A DNA stretch of 19,399 bases from Elusimicrobiota bacterium (GTDB taxonomy: Bacteria; Elusimicrobiota; Elusimicrobia; 2-02-FULL-39-32), in NCBI GenBank assembly GCA_016193115.1, contig JACPSV010000162.1:1-19399 (forward strand). Direction: 5' to 3'. Under the pieces are notes generated by a model. The model did not search any database, was not told the origin of the DNA, and saw only the letters and a list, made by a program, of their open reading frames with translations. Shown piece after piece: positions 1-6,988 of the stretch. The position numbers were made by a program, and so were the translations under genes. How positions within the stretch are numbered: position 1 is the first letter of the stretch; every line of letters starts with the position of its first letter.

Positions 1-1
1 T

Positions 2-1252
2 CCCCGCATCCGGTGTACTCTTATCGAAAAAAATGGCGATGTGGGCGGCACAGCCAGGAGCGTGTCGGTTAGCGGTTTTACGTTCGATTTCACAGGACAC
101 CTGCTTCATCTTCACGATCCCTATACCAAATCTCTTATTCAAGAACTTCTAAAAAACAATCTCTATGCCTGCGAGAGAAAAGCAGCCGTCTATTCGCATG
201 GAGTTCTGACTCCCTACCCGTTCCAAGTCAACACGTACCGCTTGCCGGACAAGGTGAAATCCGAATGCGTACAAGGATTTAAGGAAGCCGTTCAGAAATA
301 CGCGGAGGACAAAACCAGGGAGACAAGCCTGCCTTTTTCTCTTTGGAGTTTGCGGACGTTCGGCAGAGGAATTCACAACCATTTCATGAAGTCTTATAAC
401 GAAAAACTCTGGCAAGTCTCATTGGACCAAATGACCGCCCAGTGGTGCGGGATGTTTGTGCCTCAACCCAAACTGGAGGAAGTCCTGAGAGGTTCTCAGG
501 AAGATTTTTCCAAGTCGTTTGGCTACAACGTGACCTTCTTGTATCCTCAAAAGGGGGGAATCCAGGTTTTGCCGGAAGCTCTGGCCAAAGGATTGCATCT
601 ACAATTGAACACTAGCTTAGAGGAAGTCTGCCTCAAAGAAAAGAAGGTAAAACTTTCGGATGGAAACTGGCTGCCGTACGATTTCCTTGTTTCCAGCCTG
701 CCCATGGTAGAATTGCTCAAAAGAATTTCTGATATTCCCCAAAGAATCAAAAACCTGATCCCGCGACTCAAATGGAATTCCGTTCTCTGCTTTAATCTGG
801 GAGTGAACAGGCCTAACATTTCGGACAAGAGCTGGATCTATTATCCGGAGAAAAAATTTGTCTTCTACCGCGTAGGGTTTCCGATGAATTTTACGCCGCA
901 CGCAACGCCTAAAGGATGTTCCTCCATGTATGTGGAGATTTCCCATCCCGGGGACAAAAAAGTGGATCCGCGCGATCCCGCTCTCCTAAAACACATTCGC
1001 AAAGACCTGGAAAAGTGCGGACTCTTGAAAAAGTCAGATGAGATTCTGGTAACCAACATCATCCCTATCCGCTACGCCTACGTAATCTATACCCTGGACC
1101 GCAAAGAAATCATGGAACCGATCTTTAACTTCTTCAAAGAGAATAATATATTTTCCATCGGCCGTTACGGCGAGTGGAAGTATTCTTTCATGGAGGAAGC
1201 TATCTTAGACGGCAAGAAAACCGCAGAAAAAATTCAAACTCTTCTGCTCTAG
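2..1252 (+). CDS. FAD-dependent amine-oxidase/protoporphyrinogen-oxidase-like oxidoreductase, 5' end cut by window
   Basis: The frame is open from base 2 to the TAG ending at 1252, so the true start lies before the window. The first visible residues read LIEKNGDVGGTARS, followed by GFTFDFTGHLLH. This matches the end of the N-terminal Rossmann FAD-binding unit (acidic residue at the end of strand 2, then GG and a conserved F-D-x-G-H) of the amine-oxidase / protoporphyrinogen-oxidase / UDP-galactopyranose-mutase superfamily. The upstream GxGxxG is outside the window. Later segments (PYPFQVNTYRLP; FLYPQKGGIQVLPEALA; YDFLVSSLP) fit the same fold. Relatives are common in surface-polysaccharide clusters, which suits the glycosyltransferases downstream, but the substrate cannot be told from sequence. 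A GTG at 41 could be read as a start, but family-like residues continue upstream of it, so it is not the start. No signal peptide or membrane segment is visible. Confidence 0.8.
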   Translation, partial: PRIRCTLIEKNGDVGGTARSVSVSGFTFDFTGHLLHLHDPYTKSLIQELLKNNLYACERKAAVYSHGVLTPYPFQVNTYRLPDKVKSECVQGFKEAVQKYAEDKTRETSLPFSLWSLRTFGRGIHNHFMKSYNEKLWQVSLDQMTAQWCGMFVPQPKLEEVLRGSQEDFSKSFGYNVTFLYPQKGGIQVLPEALAKGLHLQLNTSLEEVCLKEKKVKLSDGNWLPYDFLVSSLPMVELLKRISDIPQRIKNLIPRLKWNSVLCFNLGVNRPNISDKSWIYYPEKKFVFYRVGFPMNFTPHATPKGCSSMYVEISHPGDKKVDPRDPALLKHIRKDLEKCGLLKKSDEILVTNIIPIRYAYVIYTLDRKEIMEPIFNFFKENNIFSIGRYGEWKYSFMEEAILDGKKTAEKIQTLLL

Positions 1253-1253
1253 T

Positions 1254-1435
1254 GTAGGCTGGGAGGTATCCTTTTCACTCTTGACGAGCCACTCGGAAAA
1301 ACTTTTTTCTAGGGCTCCAAACTCGCCCCGCCGTGCCGGCGGGGCTCAAACAACTGGAGCCAAAGGAAGATGAAAGAAAAAAGTTTTTCCTCGTAAGCGG
1401 CTCGACAAGAGTGAAAAGGATACCTCCCAGCCTAC
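1254..1435. repeat. Large imperfect foldback (nested inverted repeat)
   Basis: The spacer between two convergent genes folds back on itself. The outer arms 1254-1283 and 1406-1435 are perfect 30-bp reverse complements. Pairing continues after one mismatch (1285-1290 with 1399-1404), again at 1295-1309 with 1376-1390 (15 bp), 1313-1319 with 1355-1361, and an inner GC-rich stem 1325-1333 with 1337-1345 around a TGC loop. It begins two bases after the stop codon of the upstream gene. It contains no convincing gene. I see no obvious target-site duplication, so mobility is only an inference. It could act as a two-way terminator or be a MITE-like relic. Confidence 0.85.
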
Positions 1436-1451
1436 CGTATGATACGGATTC

Positions 1452-1498
1452 GCCCGAATCTTTCAATCGGTTTACACAACCAACTGGAAGATTCGGGC
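1452..1498. terminator. Hairpin at the 3' end of the minus-strand glycosyltransferase gene
   Basis: Bases 1452-1462 (gcccgaatctt) and 1488-1498 (aagattcgggc) are perfect 11-bp reverse complements with a 25-base loop. The right arm ends on the last base of the minus-strand stop codon. No clear U-tract follows on either strand, so a terminator role is plausible by position but not shown. Confidence 0.45.
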
Positions 1499-2568
1499 TA
1501 AGAGATACGAATGTCCAACTGACTGCTTAGGATGTCCCGAATAGACTCTGCTCGATGGATATGGGTGTGGTATTGTAAGAGGTGTTTTTGTCCTTCTCTG
1601 GCGATTTCAGACGCTTCGTTTTTGTGGGTAATATAATAGTCTATAAGAGCGGTGAGGTCGGAGAGATCGTTTTTGCAAAAGACGGCATTTTGGCCGGAGA
1701 CGAAATTGTTGGGAATCTGAATTCTGGGAGATTCACTTAACAATAGAGTTCCGGAAGCGGGTATTTCCCAATATCGCAATGTGTCAAATCCTTCGCCGCC
1801 CAGACTTAATGCGATTTGGGACTGGTTTAAGGCCTCAAAATAATCCTCTCCTTTCAGACTATATTTTCTGAACTTCTGGCCGGAGATGGAACCATTCTGA
1901 TCGCAATCGTAACATCCTTTCAGTAACCGAAACGCCGTTTTTCTGGTTTGGGAAGATTCCACGGCCCAAAAGAGGACTTGATATTTCTTGTGGTCATTGG
2001 GTGGAAGAACAGAGACTCTTGAAACTTGAAGAGAAAATGGGAGGGGAAAAAGGAGGAAAATATCCTCCTGAGATGATTGGAGGGGAAGTTCCCGCTTAAA
2101 TATAAGCGCGGGCTTCTGGTTGCGGCAGATGGACTGGAATAAAGTCAAACTCTCTTTTCCGCCTAATCGTTCAAAATCGCCTCCGATCTCTTTCCGGTCC
2201 CCTCCATCCACAAATATCCATGGCGCTTGAATCGTTTCCAGCAGGCTGTTGAGCGTTAAAAGAGCGTCGGGCTTACAAGACCCTAACACCACCAATTGAA
2301 ACTCATTCTTCTTGAGAGATTGGTGAATTTTTTCTAATGAGGAATGGTTACAAGAAGGCGATGAACCCTCCCTAGAAATCAGACCCAGATTTCTTGGGTA
2401 CTCCAACCTTCTGCTCCAGAAAAATTTTCTCTGCTTATGGAATTGCCAGTGGTGAGGGTACTCAATCACAGAACCTTCCGGTAAAATCTCCGAGAGTCCA
2501 GCATAAGTCAGATCCTGAAGGTAATCGCTCTCCTGACTACAAATGAAGAGAATCGGCATGCGCACCAT
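1498..2568 (-). CDS. Glycosyltransferase, GT-B type with Glyco_trans_1_2-like C-terminus
   Basis: About 356 residues. The C-terminal half has the pattern of spore-maturation/CgeB-like glycosyltransferase domains: SQIALSLGGEGFDTLRYWE, then IPASGTLLLSE, then a stretch close to FVSGQNAVFCKNDLSDL and a helical tail. In that family the glycine-rich loop and following acidic residue sit at the nucleotide-sugar site. The N-terminal half is divergent. I place the start at the ATG at 2568 (MVRMPILFIC), because a purine-rich AAGAGA lies about five bases upstream. The ATG at 2559 (MPILFIC) is equally compatible with the protein. The frame stays open to 2730, but that extension overlaps the divergent gene and does not resemble the family. 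Donor and acceptor are unknown. It is probably involved in surface glycan or glycoprotein modification. Confidence 0.75.
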   Translation of the reverse strand: MVRMPILFICSQESDYLQDLTYAGLSEILPEGSVIEYPHHWQFHKQRKFFWSRRLEYPRNLGLISREGSSPSCNHSSLEKIHQSLKKNEFQLVVLGSCKPDALLTLNSLLETIQAPWIFVDGGDRKEIGGDFERLGGKESLTLFQSICRNQKPALIFKRELPLQSSQEDIFLLFPLPFSLQVSRVSVLPPNDHKKYQVLFWAVESSQTRKTAFRLLKGCYDCDQNGSISGQKFRKYSLKGEDYFEALNQSQIALSLGGEGFDTLRYWEIPASGTLLLSESPRIQIPNNFVSGQNAVFCKNDLSDLTALIDYYITHKNEASEIAREGQKHLLQYHTHIHRAESIRDILSSQLDIRIS

Positions 2569-2620
2569 TGTATCTCTTGCCATCGCCATTTCCAACTGGA
2601 ATTTTGTATCATCTTCCGGT
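2569..2620. promoter_or_regulatory. Short divergent intergenic region, probable back-to-back promoters
   Basis: Only about 50 bases separate the chosen starts of two divergently read glycosyltransferase genes, so any promoters for both must lie here or inside the opposing 5' ends. AT-rich hexamers such as ttgtat (2604-2609) are present, but I could not find a convincing -35/-10 pair. Confidence 0.3.
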
Positions 2621-3772
2621 ATGAGAAAAATAAAGGTGGCGCATATCGTGACGTTGCTGGAGTTGGGCGGCGCGCAACAGAACACTTTGTTCACCGTAGC
2701 AAACTTAAACCGCGAGAAGTACGAAGTCATCCTGATCTGCGGTCAGGGCGCGTTTCTGGATGAGGAAGCAAAGAAAATTCCCAATCTGACGCTCTACTTT
2801 TTAGAAAATTTAGTCCGCCCGATACACCCCATTAAAGATTTGGTTGCTCTCTTTCAAATAAAGAAAATTTTGAGCGCGGAAAAACCGGAGATTGTGCATA
2901 CCCACTCCTCCAAAGCCGGTATTTTGGGACGCATTGCCGCCTATTGGGCTGGGGCGCCTCATATCTTACATTCCATCCATGGGTTTGGTTTTAATCCTTA
3001 CCAAAAACTTTTTGTTCGAAATCTATTCATATTTTTAGAAAAATGGATGGCAAAAATATCCGAAAAACTGATCGCCGTCACGAAAGAAAATATAGAGACG
3101 GGACTGCAACTGGAAATAGGAAGGAGAGATCAATACTGTCTCATTCGCAGCGGCGTGGATATTCAAAAGATTCTCTCTAATAATTCTGCCTGCAATCCCG
3201 CTCAATTAAGAAAAAGTCTAAATCTCAGTTCGGATTCCAAAATCATTCTGAACGTAGCCCCTTTCAAGATCCAGAAGGATCCTCTCTCATTTGTGCGTTT
3301 GGCTGTCCTTGTGAGAAAAAAGATGCCGGAATGCCGATTTTTAATGGTGGGGGACGGTGATTTGAGAGTGGAAACCGAGAGTCTTATCCAATCTCTCCAA
3401 CTGAATGACTCTGTGAAAATTCTGGGATGGAGAAGAGATATCCCCGAACTGCTTGCAATCTCTGATTTATTTGCGCTCACTTCTCTTTGGGAAGGACTGC
3501 CCAGAGCGGCTGTGGAAGCCCTGATCGTAGGAAAACCTGTCATTGCCTTCGCAGTGGACGGCCTAAAAGAACTGATTCAAGACGGTAAAAACGGATTCCT
3601 CTTCCCGCCCGGAACTCTGGACTCCATGGGGGAAAAGATTGTGCAAGTTCTAAAGAACGAAACTCTCAGAAAAACATTATCTGAAAACGCATCCCAATCC
3701 ATAGACTCCTCCTTCGACATCCACCAGATGGTCCGCGACCAAGAAAACCTCTACGCTACGCTGGCTCAATGA
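2621..3772 (+). CDS. GT4-family (GT-B fold) glycosyltransferase
   Basis: 383 residues. The N-terminus MRKIKVAHIVTLLELGGAQ is the classic first strand and glycine-rich loop of GT4 enzymes. HTHSSKAGILGRIAA is the usual conserved segment preceding the second Rossmann half, and HSIHGFGF follows. The C-terminal domain has NVAPFKIQKDP, FLMVGDGDLR, and the EX7E nucleotide-sugar motif at E291 and E299 (SLWEGLPRAAVEALI). Length is normal for the family. The ATG at 2621 is chosen because the family N-terminus starts exactly there; an in-frame ATG at 2543 would add unrelated residues overlapping the divergent gene. No strong Shine-Dalgarno precedes it. It is a soluble cytoplasmic enzyme, likely for lipopolysaccharide or other surface glycan. 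The stop codon runs into a small hairpin (gagttt 3771-3776 / aaactc 3783-3788) at the edge of the adjacent palindromic element. Confidence 0.9.
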   Translation: MRKIKVAHIVTLLELGGAQQNTLFTVANLNREKYEVILICGQGAFLDEEAKKIPNLTLYFLENLVRPIHPIKDLVALFQIKKILSAEKPEIVHTHSSKAGILGRIAAYWAGAPHILHSIHGFGFNPYQKLFVRNLFIFLEKWMAKISEKLIAVTKENIETGLQLEIGRRDQYCLIRSGVDIQKILSNNSACNPAQLRKSLNLSSDSKIILNVAPFKIQKDPLSFVRLAVLVRKKMPECRFLMVGDGDLRVETESLIQSLQLNDSVKILGWRRDIPELLAISDLFALTSLWEGLPRAAVEALIVGKPVIAFAVDGLKELIQDGKNGFLFPPGTLDSMGEKIVQVLKNETLRKTLSENASQSIDSSFDIHQMVRDQENLYATLAQ

Positions 3773-3797
3773 GTTTGTTGAAAAACTCACGGCCGGT

Positions 3798-3870
3798 CGT
3801 CATTCCCGCGAAAGCGGGAATCCAGAACGGATTTTCCGCCGATTAGATTCCCGCTTTCGCGGGAATGACG
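3798..3870. repeat. 73-bp palindromic dispersed repeat, copy 1
   Basis: Perfect 25-bp inverted arms at 3798-3822 and 3846-3870 surround a 23-base centre. Each arm is itself a hairpin (tcccgcgaaagcggga). It is 71 of 73 bases identical to copy 2 at 5690-5762 in the same orientation. This type of element is widely scattered in some proteobacterial and candidate-phylum genomes and is often mistranslated as a short peptide containing HSRESGNPE and DSRFRGND. Here it lies between two convergent genes and could act as a terminator for both. Confidence 0.9.
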
Positions 3871-3917
3871 GCCTCGTGCTAAACACTTACGAGTGATGCG
3901 ATTCATGTTCATTGCCC

Positions 3918-5654
3918 TTATTTCCTTACAGAGATGAGTGCAGAGAAGCGGTTCAGGTGGCGATTCGCTTTTCCAGTTTCGCCGCGGGCGCGGTAGATTT
4001 GGGATAACCTTTGGTGGGATTCGGCATCCTCGCTGATATCATAAACATAAATCGAGTGCCCTAGCACCGCGACAGGCTTTTTCCGCCTCAACCAATCGAA
4101 AGTTTCACGGCCTACCATCAGTCCTTGAAGGTGGGTCAGGCTGATCGCTAAAACTTCTTTGGATGGATGCGGAGAGTTGATGTGATCGGTATGGATATGG
4201 GCGCCGGTAGGCAAAAGTTCTTGGGCTTGGATCCCATAATAGTCCGGCAGAGCCGTTCCAAAATAAGAGAGTACCACTTCCGAAGGGTTCTGCTTTAAGT
4301 ATTGGCCGAGCAAATTGAGATCTTGTCCTAAATCGCCGTCTGCGGCTATCTGAATGGCGTTTTTGGGGCCGCCCGCGGCAAAATGGATGAACCCTAAGAA
4401 ATGCGGCGCCGCCAACAAAACTTCCAGAGATTGCAGTACAATCAGTCCACCCAGAATGAGATTGCGAATGCGGTTGCCCTTAAAAAGAATCAGTACCCGC
4501 CCCGCCAAAATCAAACATAGGGGATAGAAAAGCAAAAAGTGGCGGATGCCGAGATTGAGTTTGGCCCGGGCCGAAACCGCCAGAACAAAGAGACCGCAGA
4601 GAATGAGAAACCATTCCTCTTTGCGAACCGCGATCTTGAAAAATGAATAGGGGAGTATCGCTAAGAGTAAAAGAGACGCGATCGGGGTTTTGAAGAGAAA
4701 CAAGAGAGGGAAATAAAACCACTGGCCCTCCGTATAAATTTTTCCTAAGAAAAATGTCTGAAATCCTTGATTCACGTGGTAGAACATAAAACCAACGCTC
4801 TTAAGATAAAAATCGGGTAGAGGCGTCCAACGATATAAGAACTGTATCCAGGTTGGCCACCCATAGGTTGACAGTTCCTCCGGATGAATGAAATGGGGCG
4901 GCAAAAAGTTCTGAAATCCATAAGAAAGGTTTAAGATCAGCAGGGAGATCAGAACGGTCTTCAAACACAGAAAGGCACGAAACCTAAATTTTAGATCGCT
5001 ATTCAATAGAAAAAGTAAGGAAATTAAAAGAATGGGGTACAGCATGAGATTGGACAGTTTGCTGGCTTGCGCGATCCCCAAAAGAATTCCGCAAAACCAG
5101 ACATTTCGGCGGGAAGGAGTCTCCAAAACCTGACTCAACAGATAGAGAAAACAGAGAGCGGCGAGGACCCCGCCGACGTCCGTGGTCACGAGAGAGCCGT
5201 GCGCCAGGAACGCCGGCATTGTGGCGATCAATCCTAAAGAGAGCAAACCGCTCCCGCGCCCATACAATTTTTCCGACCACCGCCCAACCAAAAGAAAGAG
5301 GGAAAGGGTCAACAGGATCATCATACCCCGGCTTATGATCATGATCGTCTCTGCGCGGACGCGAACGTTTTTAAAAACCAGGAAGATCCCATATAGAATC
5401 TCCCGGGTACGGGTCCTATCCAAAAATAGGGGGGAAGAAACCTCCGGATCCTGGAGAGAAATAAAATTCAAAGGCAGAGCCGCCCAAAGACGAACGAGGG
5501 GAGTGTGCTCTAAACCACGCTCAAAATCGTGATGTTGCCAGTGGTAATAACCGCACTGGATGTGACTCACCTCATCGTAGGTAGGAGACTTTGCCCACGC
5601 ATGCCAGAAAAGCAGCCCCACAGAAAAAAGAAGAAGAACGATTAAATACCGCAT
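3918..5654 (-). CDS. Multi-pass GT-C glycosyltransferase (family 39/83-like, PMT/ArnT type)
   Basis: 578 residues. An N-terminal membrane segment (residues 1-20) is followed by the luminal/periplasmic loop SPTYDEVSHIQ, where D27-E28 is the acidic pair typical of polyprenyl-phosphate-sugar-dependent GT-C enzymes. EHTPLVRLWAALPL corresponds to the conserved 'PPL' segment after it. About ten further hydrophobic helices follow up to roughly residue 420, then a soluble C-terminal region of about 150 residues. The family transfers sugars from undecaprenyl- or dolichyl-phosphate to lipid A or proteins on the outer face of the inner membrane. The particular acceptor cannot be told. A GAGG lies six bases before the ATG at 5654. 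The gene sits between two copies of a 73-bp palindromic repeat. Codon use looks like that of its neighbours. Confidence 0.8.
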   Translation of the reverse strand: MRYLIVLLLFSVGLLFWHAWAKSPTYDEVSHIQCGYYHWQHHDFERGLEHTPLVRLWAALPLNFISLQDPEVSSPLFLDRTRTREILYGIFLVFKNVRVRAETIMIISRGMMILLTLSLFLLVGRWSEKLYGRGSGLLSLGLIATMPAFLAHGSLVTTDVGGVLAALCFLYLLSQVLETPSRRNVWFCGILLGIAQASKLSNLMLYPILLISLLFLLNSDLKFRFRAFLCLKTVLISLLILNLSYGFQNFLPPHFIHPEELSTYGWPTWIQFLYRWTPLPDFYLKSVGFMFYHVNQGFQTFFLGKIYTEGQWFYFPLLFLFKTPIASLLLLAILPYSFFKIAVRKEEWFLILCGLFVLAVSARAKLNLGIRHFLLFYPLCLILAGRVLILFKGNRIRNLILGGLIVLQSLEVLLAAPHFLGFIHFAAGGPKNAIQIAADGDLGQDLNLLGQYLKQNPSEVVLSYFGTALPDYYGIQAQELLPTGAHIHTDHINSPHPSKEVLAISLTHLQGLMVGRETFDWLRRKKPVAVLGHSIYVYDISEDAESHQRLSQIYRARGETGKANRHLNRFSALISVRK

Positions 5655-5671
5655 TGAATACCTCAGTTAAT

Positions 5672-5798
5672 AACCGTTTAGCACAAGGCCGTCATTCCCG
5701 CGAAAGCGGGAATCCAGAACTGATTTTCCGCCGACTAGATTCCCGCTTTCGCGGGAATGACGATAGGACAAGAAATGACAACCCTGCGCTAAACGGTT
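5672..5798. repeat. Extended palindromic element enclosing repeat copy 2
   Basis: Copy 2 of the 73-bp repeat is enclosed by a second inverted pair: aaccgtttagc at 5672-5682 and gctaaacggtt at 5788-5798. The sequence gtttagcac-a-ggc on its left reappears inverted to the right of copy 1 (gcctcgtgctaaac, 3871-3884), so homology between copies extends beyond the 73-bp core on one side. The whole unit fills the space between the minus-strand GT-C gene and the promoter of the isocitrate dehydrogenase gene. Confidence 0.7.
5690..5762. repeat. 73-bp palindromic dispersed repeat, copy 2
   Basis: Perfect 25-bp inverted arms at 5690-5714 and 5738-5762. It differs from copy 1 by two bases in the central part, in the same orientation. 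An 88-codon frame runs across it, but the peptide is the well-known repeat artefact and is not annotated as a gene. Confidence 0.9.
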
Positions 5799-5824
5799 GG
5801 GTTAATATATCAAAAATGGAGGAT

Positions 5825-5853
5825 TTGACAAATGGGTGTGGAGTTGTTAACAT
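5825..5853 (+). promoter_or_regulatory. Sigma70-type promoter for the isocitrate dehydrogenase / serine hydrolase pair
   Basis: A perfect -35 hexamer TTGACA at 5825-5830 is followed, after 17 bases, by a -10-like TAACAT at 5848-5853. Transcription would begin near 5860, about 40 bases before the GTG start. No operator palindrome is seen between promoter and gene. Confidence 0.6.
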
Positions 5854-5884
5854 CTAGAGTCTTATTTCTCATTTTTTCAGACGT

Positions 5885-5891
5885 AAGGAGG
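5885..5891 (+). promoter_or_regulatory. Strong ribosome binding site fixing a GTG start
   Basis: AAGGAGG ends eight bases before GTG at 5900. It is a near-consensus Shine-Dalgarno and decides the start codon of the dehydrogenase, which would otherwise have no ATG at the family N-terminus. Confidence 0.85.
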
Positions 5892-5899
5892 CCATTCTC

Positions 5900-6988
5900 G
5901 TGACTCATCGCGTAACACTCATTCCGGGCGACGGCACCGGACCAGAAATCATGGATGTCGTCCGAAAGGTGGTGGACGCTACCGGCGCTCAGATCGATTG
6001 GGAGATCGCGGAAGCGGGATCGGACGTCCTCTCTAAATACGGCACCCCTCTGCCGGAACAAGTTCTTCAATCTATCCGCAAAAATAAGGTGGCCATCAAA
6101 GGACCGATCACAACCCCTATCGGCACGGGATTTCGTTCGGTTAACGTCGCTCTGCGTAAAGAGTTGGATCTCTATGTGTGTTTCCGGCCCTGCAAATCGT
6201 ACGCGGGCGTGCGATCCAGATTCCAAAATATTGACCTGATCATTGTTCGGGAAAATACCGAAGATTTGTATGCCGGTATCGAGTGGTCCAGCGGCGCTCC
6301 CGAAGCAAACCAGGTCATCCAACTCTCCGGGAACAAAATCCGGAAAGATTCGGCCATTTCCATCAAACCCATCTCCAAAACAGGCTCGGCCCGGATTGCG
6401 CGCTTCGCGTTTGATTACGCTCTTAAAAATCATAGAAAAAAAGTCACGGCCGTGACGAAAGCCAACATCATGAAATGCACGGACGGACTCTTCTTTGATG
6501 CGGCGCGGGAAGTAGCCAAAGAATATAAAGGAAAAATCGAGTACGAGGAACGTTTGATAGACAACATGTGCATGCAGTTGGTTCAGAAACCAGAACTCTA
6601 TGACGTCATGGTTCTGCCCAACCTTTACGGAGACATCCTCTCGGATCTCTGCGCCGGTCTTGTGGGAGGTCTGGGAGTCGCGCCGGGCGCCAACTTTGGG
6701 GATGAGATCGCTCTATTCGAAGCGATTCACGGTTCTGCCCCTAAATATACCGGTCTCAATAAAGTGAACCCTTCCGCCTGCCTGCTTTCGGCTAAACTGA
6801 TGTTGGATTATCTCAAAGAGTTCGAAGCAGCCCAAAAGTTGGAAGAGGCAATCCAAACCGTATTTGCCAAGGGTAAAGACGTGACCTACGACATGAAACC
6901 GTTTCCCAACGATCCTACGGCGGTTGGCACGCGGGAAATGGGGGATGCGATTATCCGCGAGATGAAGGTGGCTGTCAGCGCCAAATGA
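5900..6988 (+). CDS. icd: Isocitrate dehydrogenase (isocitrate/isopropylmalate dehydrogenase family)
   Basis: 362 residues, starting with GTG. It converts isocitrate to 2-oxoglutarate and CO2 in the TCA cycle. The N-terminus [13 protein letters not shown] is the family signature. The substrate loop [18 protein letters not shown] has S80, N82 and R86 with the same spacing as S113, N115 and R119 of the E. coli enzyme. This favours isocitrate over isopropylmalate or homoisocitrate. [11 protein letters not shown] and the metal-site segment [18 protein letters not shown] are present. The cofactor segment [15 protein letters not shown] carries K282-Y283, the pair at the place of K344-Y345 in NADP-dependent E. 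coli IDH; NAD enzymes usually have D-I there. The protein is shorter than E. coli IDH (416) and close in length to NAD-IDH and IPMDH. Its stop overlaps the next start as ATGA, implying co-transcription. Confidence 0.85.
   Translation: MTHRVTLIPGDGTGPEIMDVVRKVVDATGAQIDWEIAEAGSDVLSKYGTPLPEQVLQSIRKNKVAIKGPITTPIGTGFRSVNVALRKELDLYVCFRPCKSYAGVRSRFQNIDLIIVRENTEDLYAGIEWSSGAPEANQVIQLSGNKIRKDSAISIKPISKTGSARIARFAFDYALKNHRKKVTAVTKANIMKCTDGLFFDAAREVAKEYKGKIEYEERLIDNMCMQLVQKPELYDVMVLPNLYGDILSDLCAGLVGGLGVAPGANFGDEIALFEAIHGSAPKYTGLNKVNPSACLLSAKLMLDYLKEFEAAQKLEEAIQTVFAKGKDVTYDMKPFPNDPTAVGTREMGDAIIREMKVAVSAK

Noticed and set aside
1333..1530. 65-codon plus-strand frame through the foldback spacer
   Set aside because: No ribosome binding site, lies on the inverted repeat, and runs antisense into the next gene's 3' end; no protein pattern.
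2543..2620. Upstream ATG extension of the GT4 gene and the matching extension of the minus-strand glycosyltransferase to 2730
   Set aside because: Both extensions overlap each other and add residues that do not fit either family; family N-termini begin at 2621 and 2559/2568.
3798..5762. Possible CRISPR repeats
   Set aside because: Only two copies, nearly 1.9 kb apart with a gene between; each is a self-complementary dispersed element, not a repeat-spacer array.
5591..5857. 88-codon plus-strand frame across repeat copy 2
   Set aside because: The peptide contains HSRESGNPE and DSRFRGND, the usual translation artefact of this palindromic repeat, and half of it is antisense to the GT-C gene.
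5810..6433. 207-codon minus-strand frame opposite the 5' part of the isocitrate dehydrogenase gene
   Set aside because: It crosses the promoter and ribosome binding site of a firmly identified gene and has no recognisable motif.
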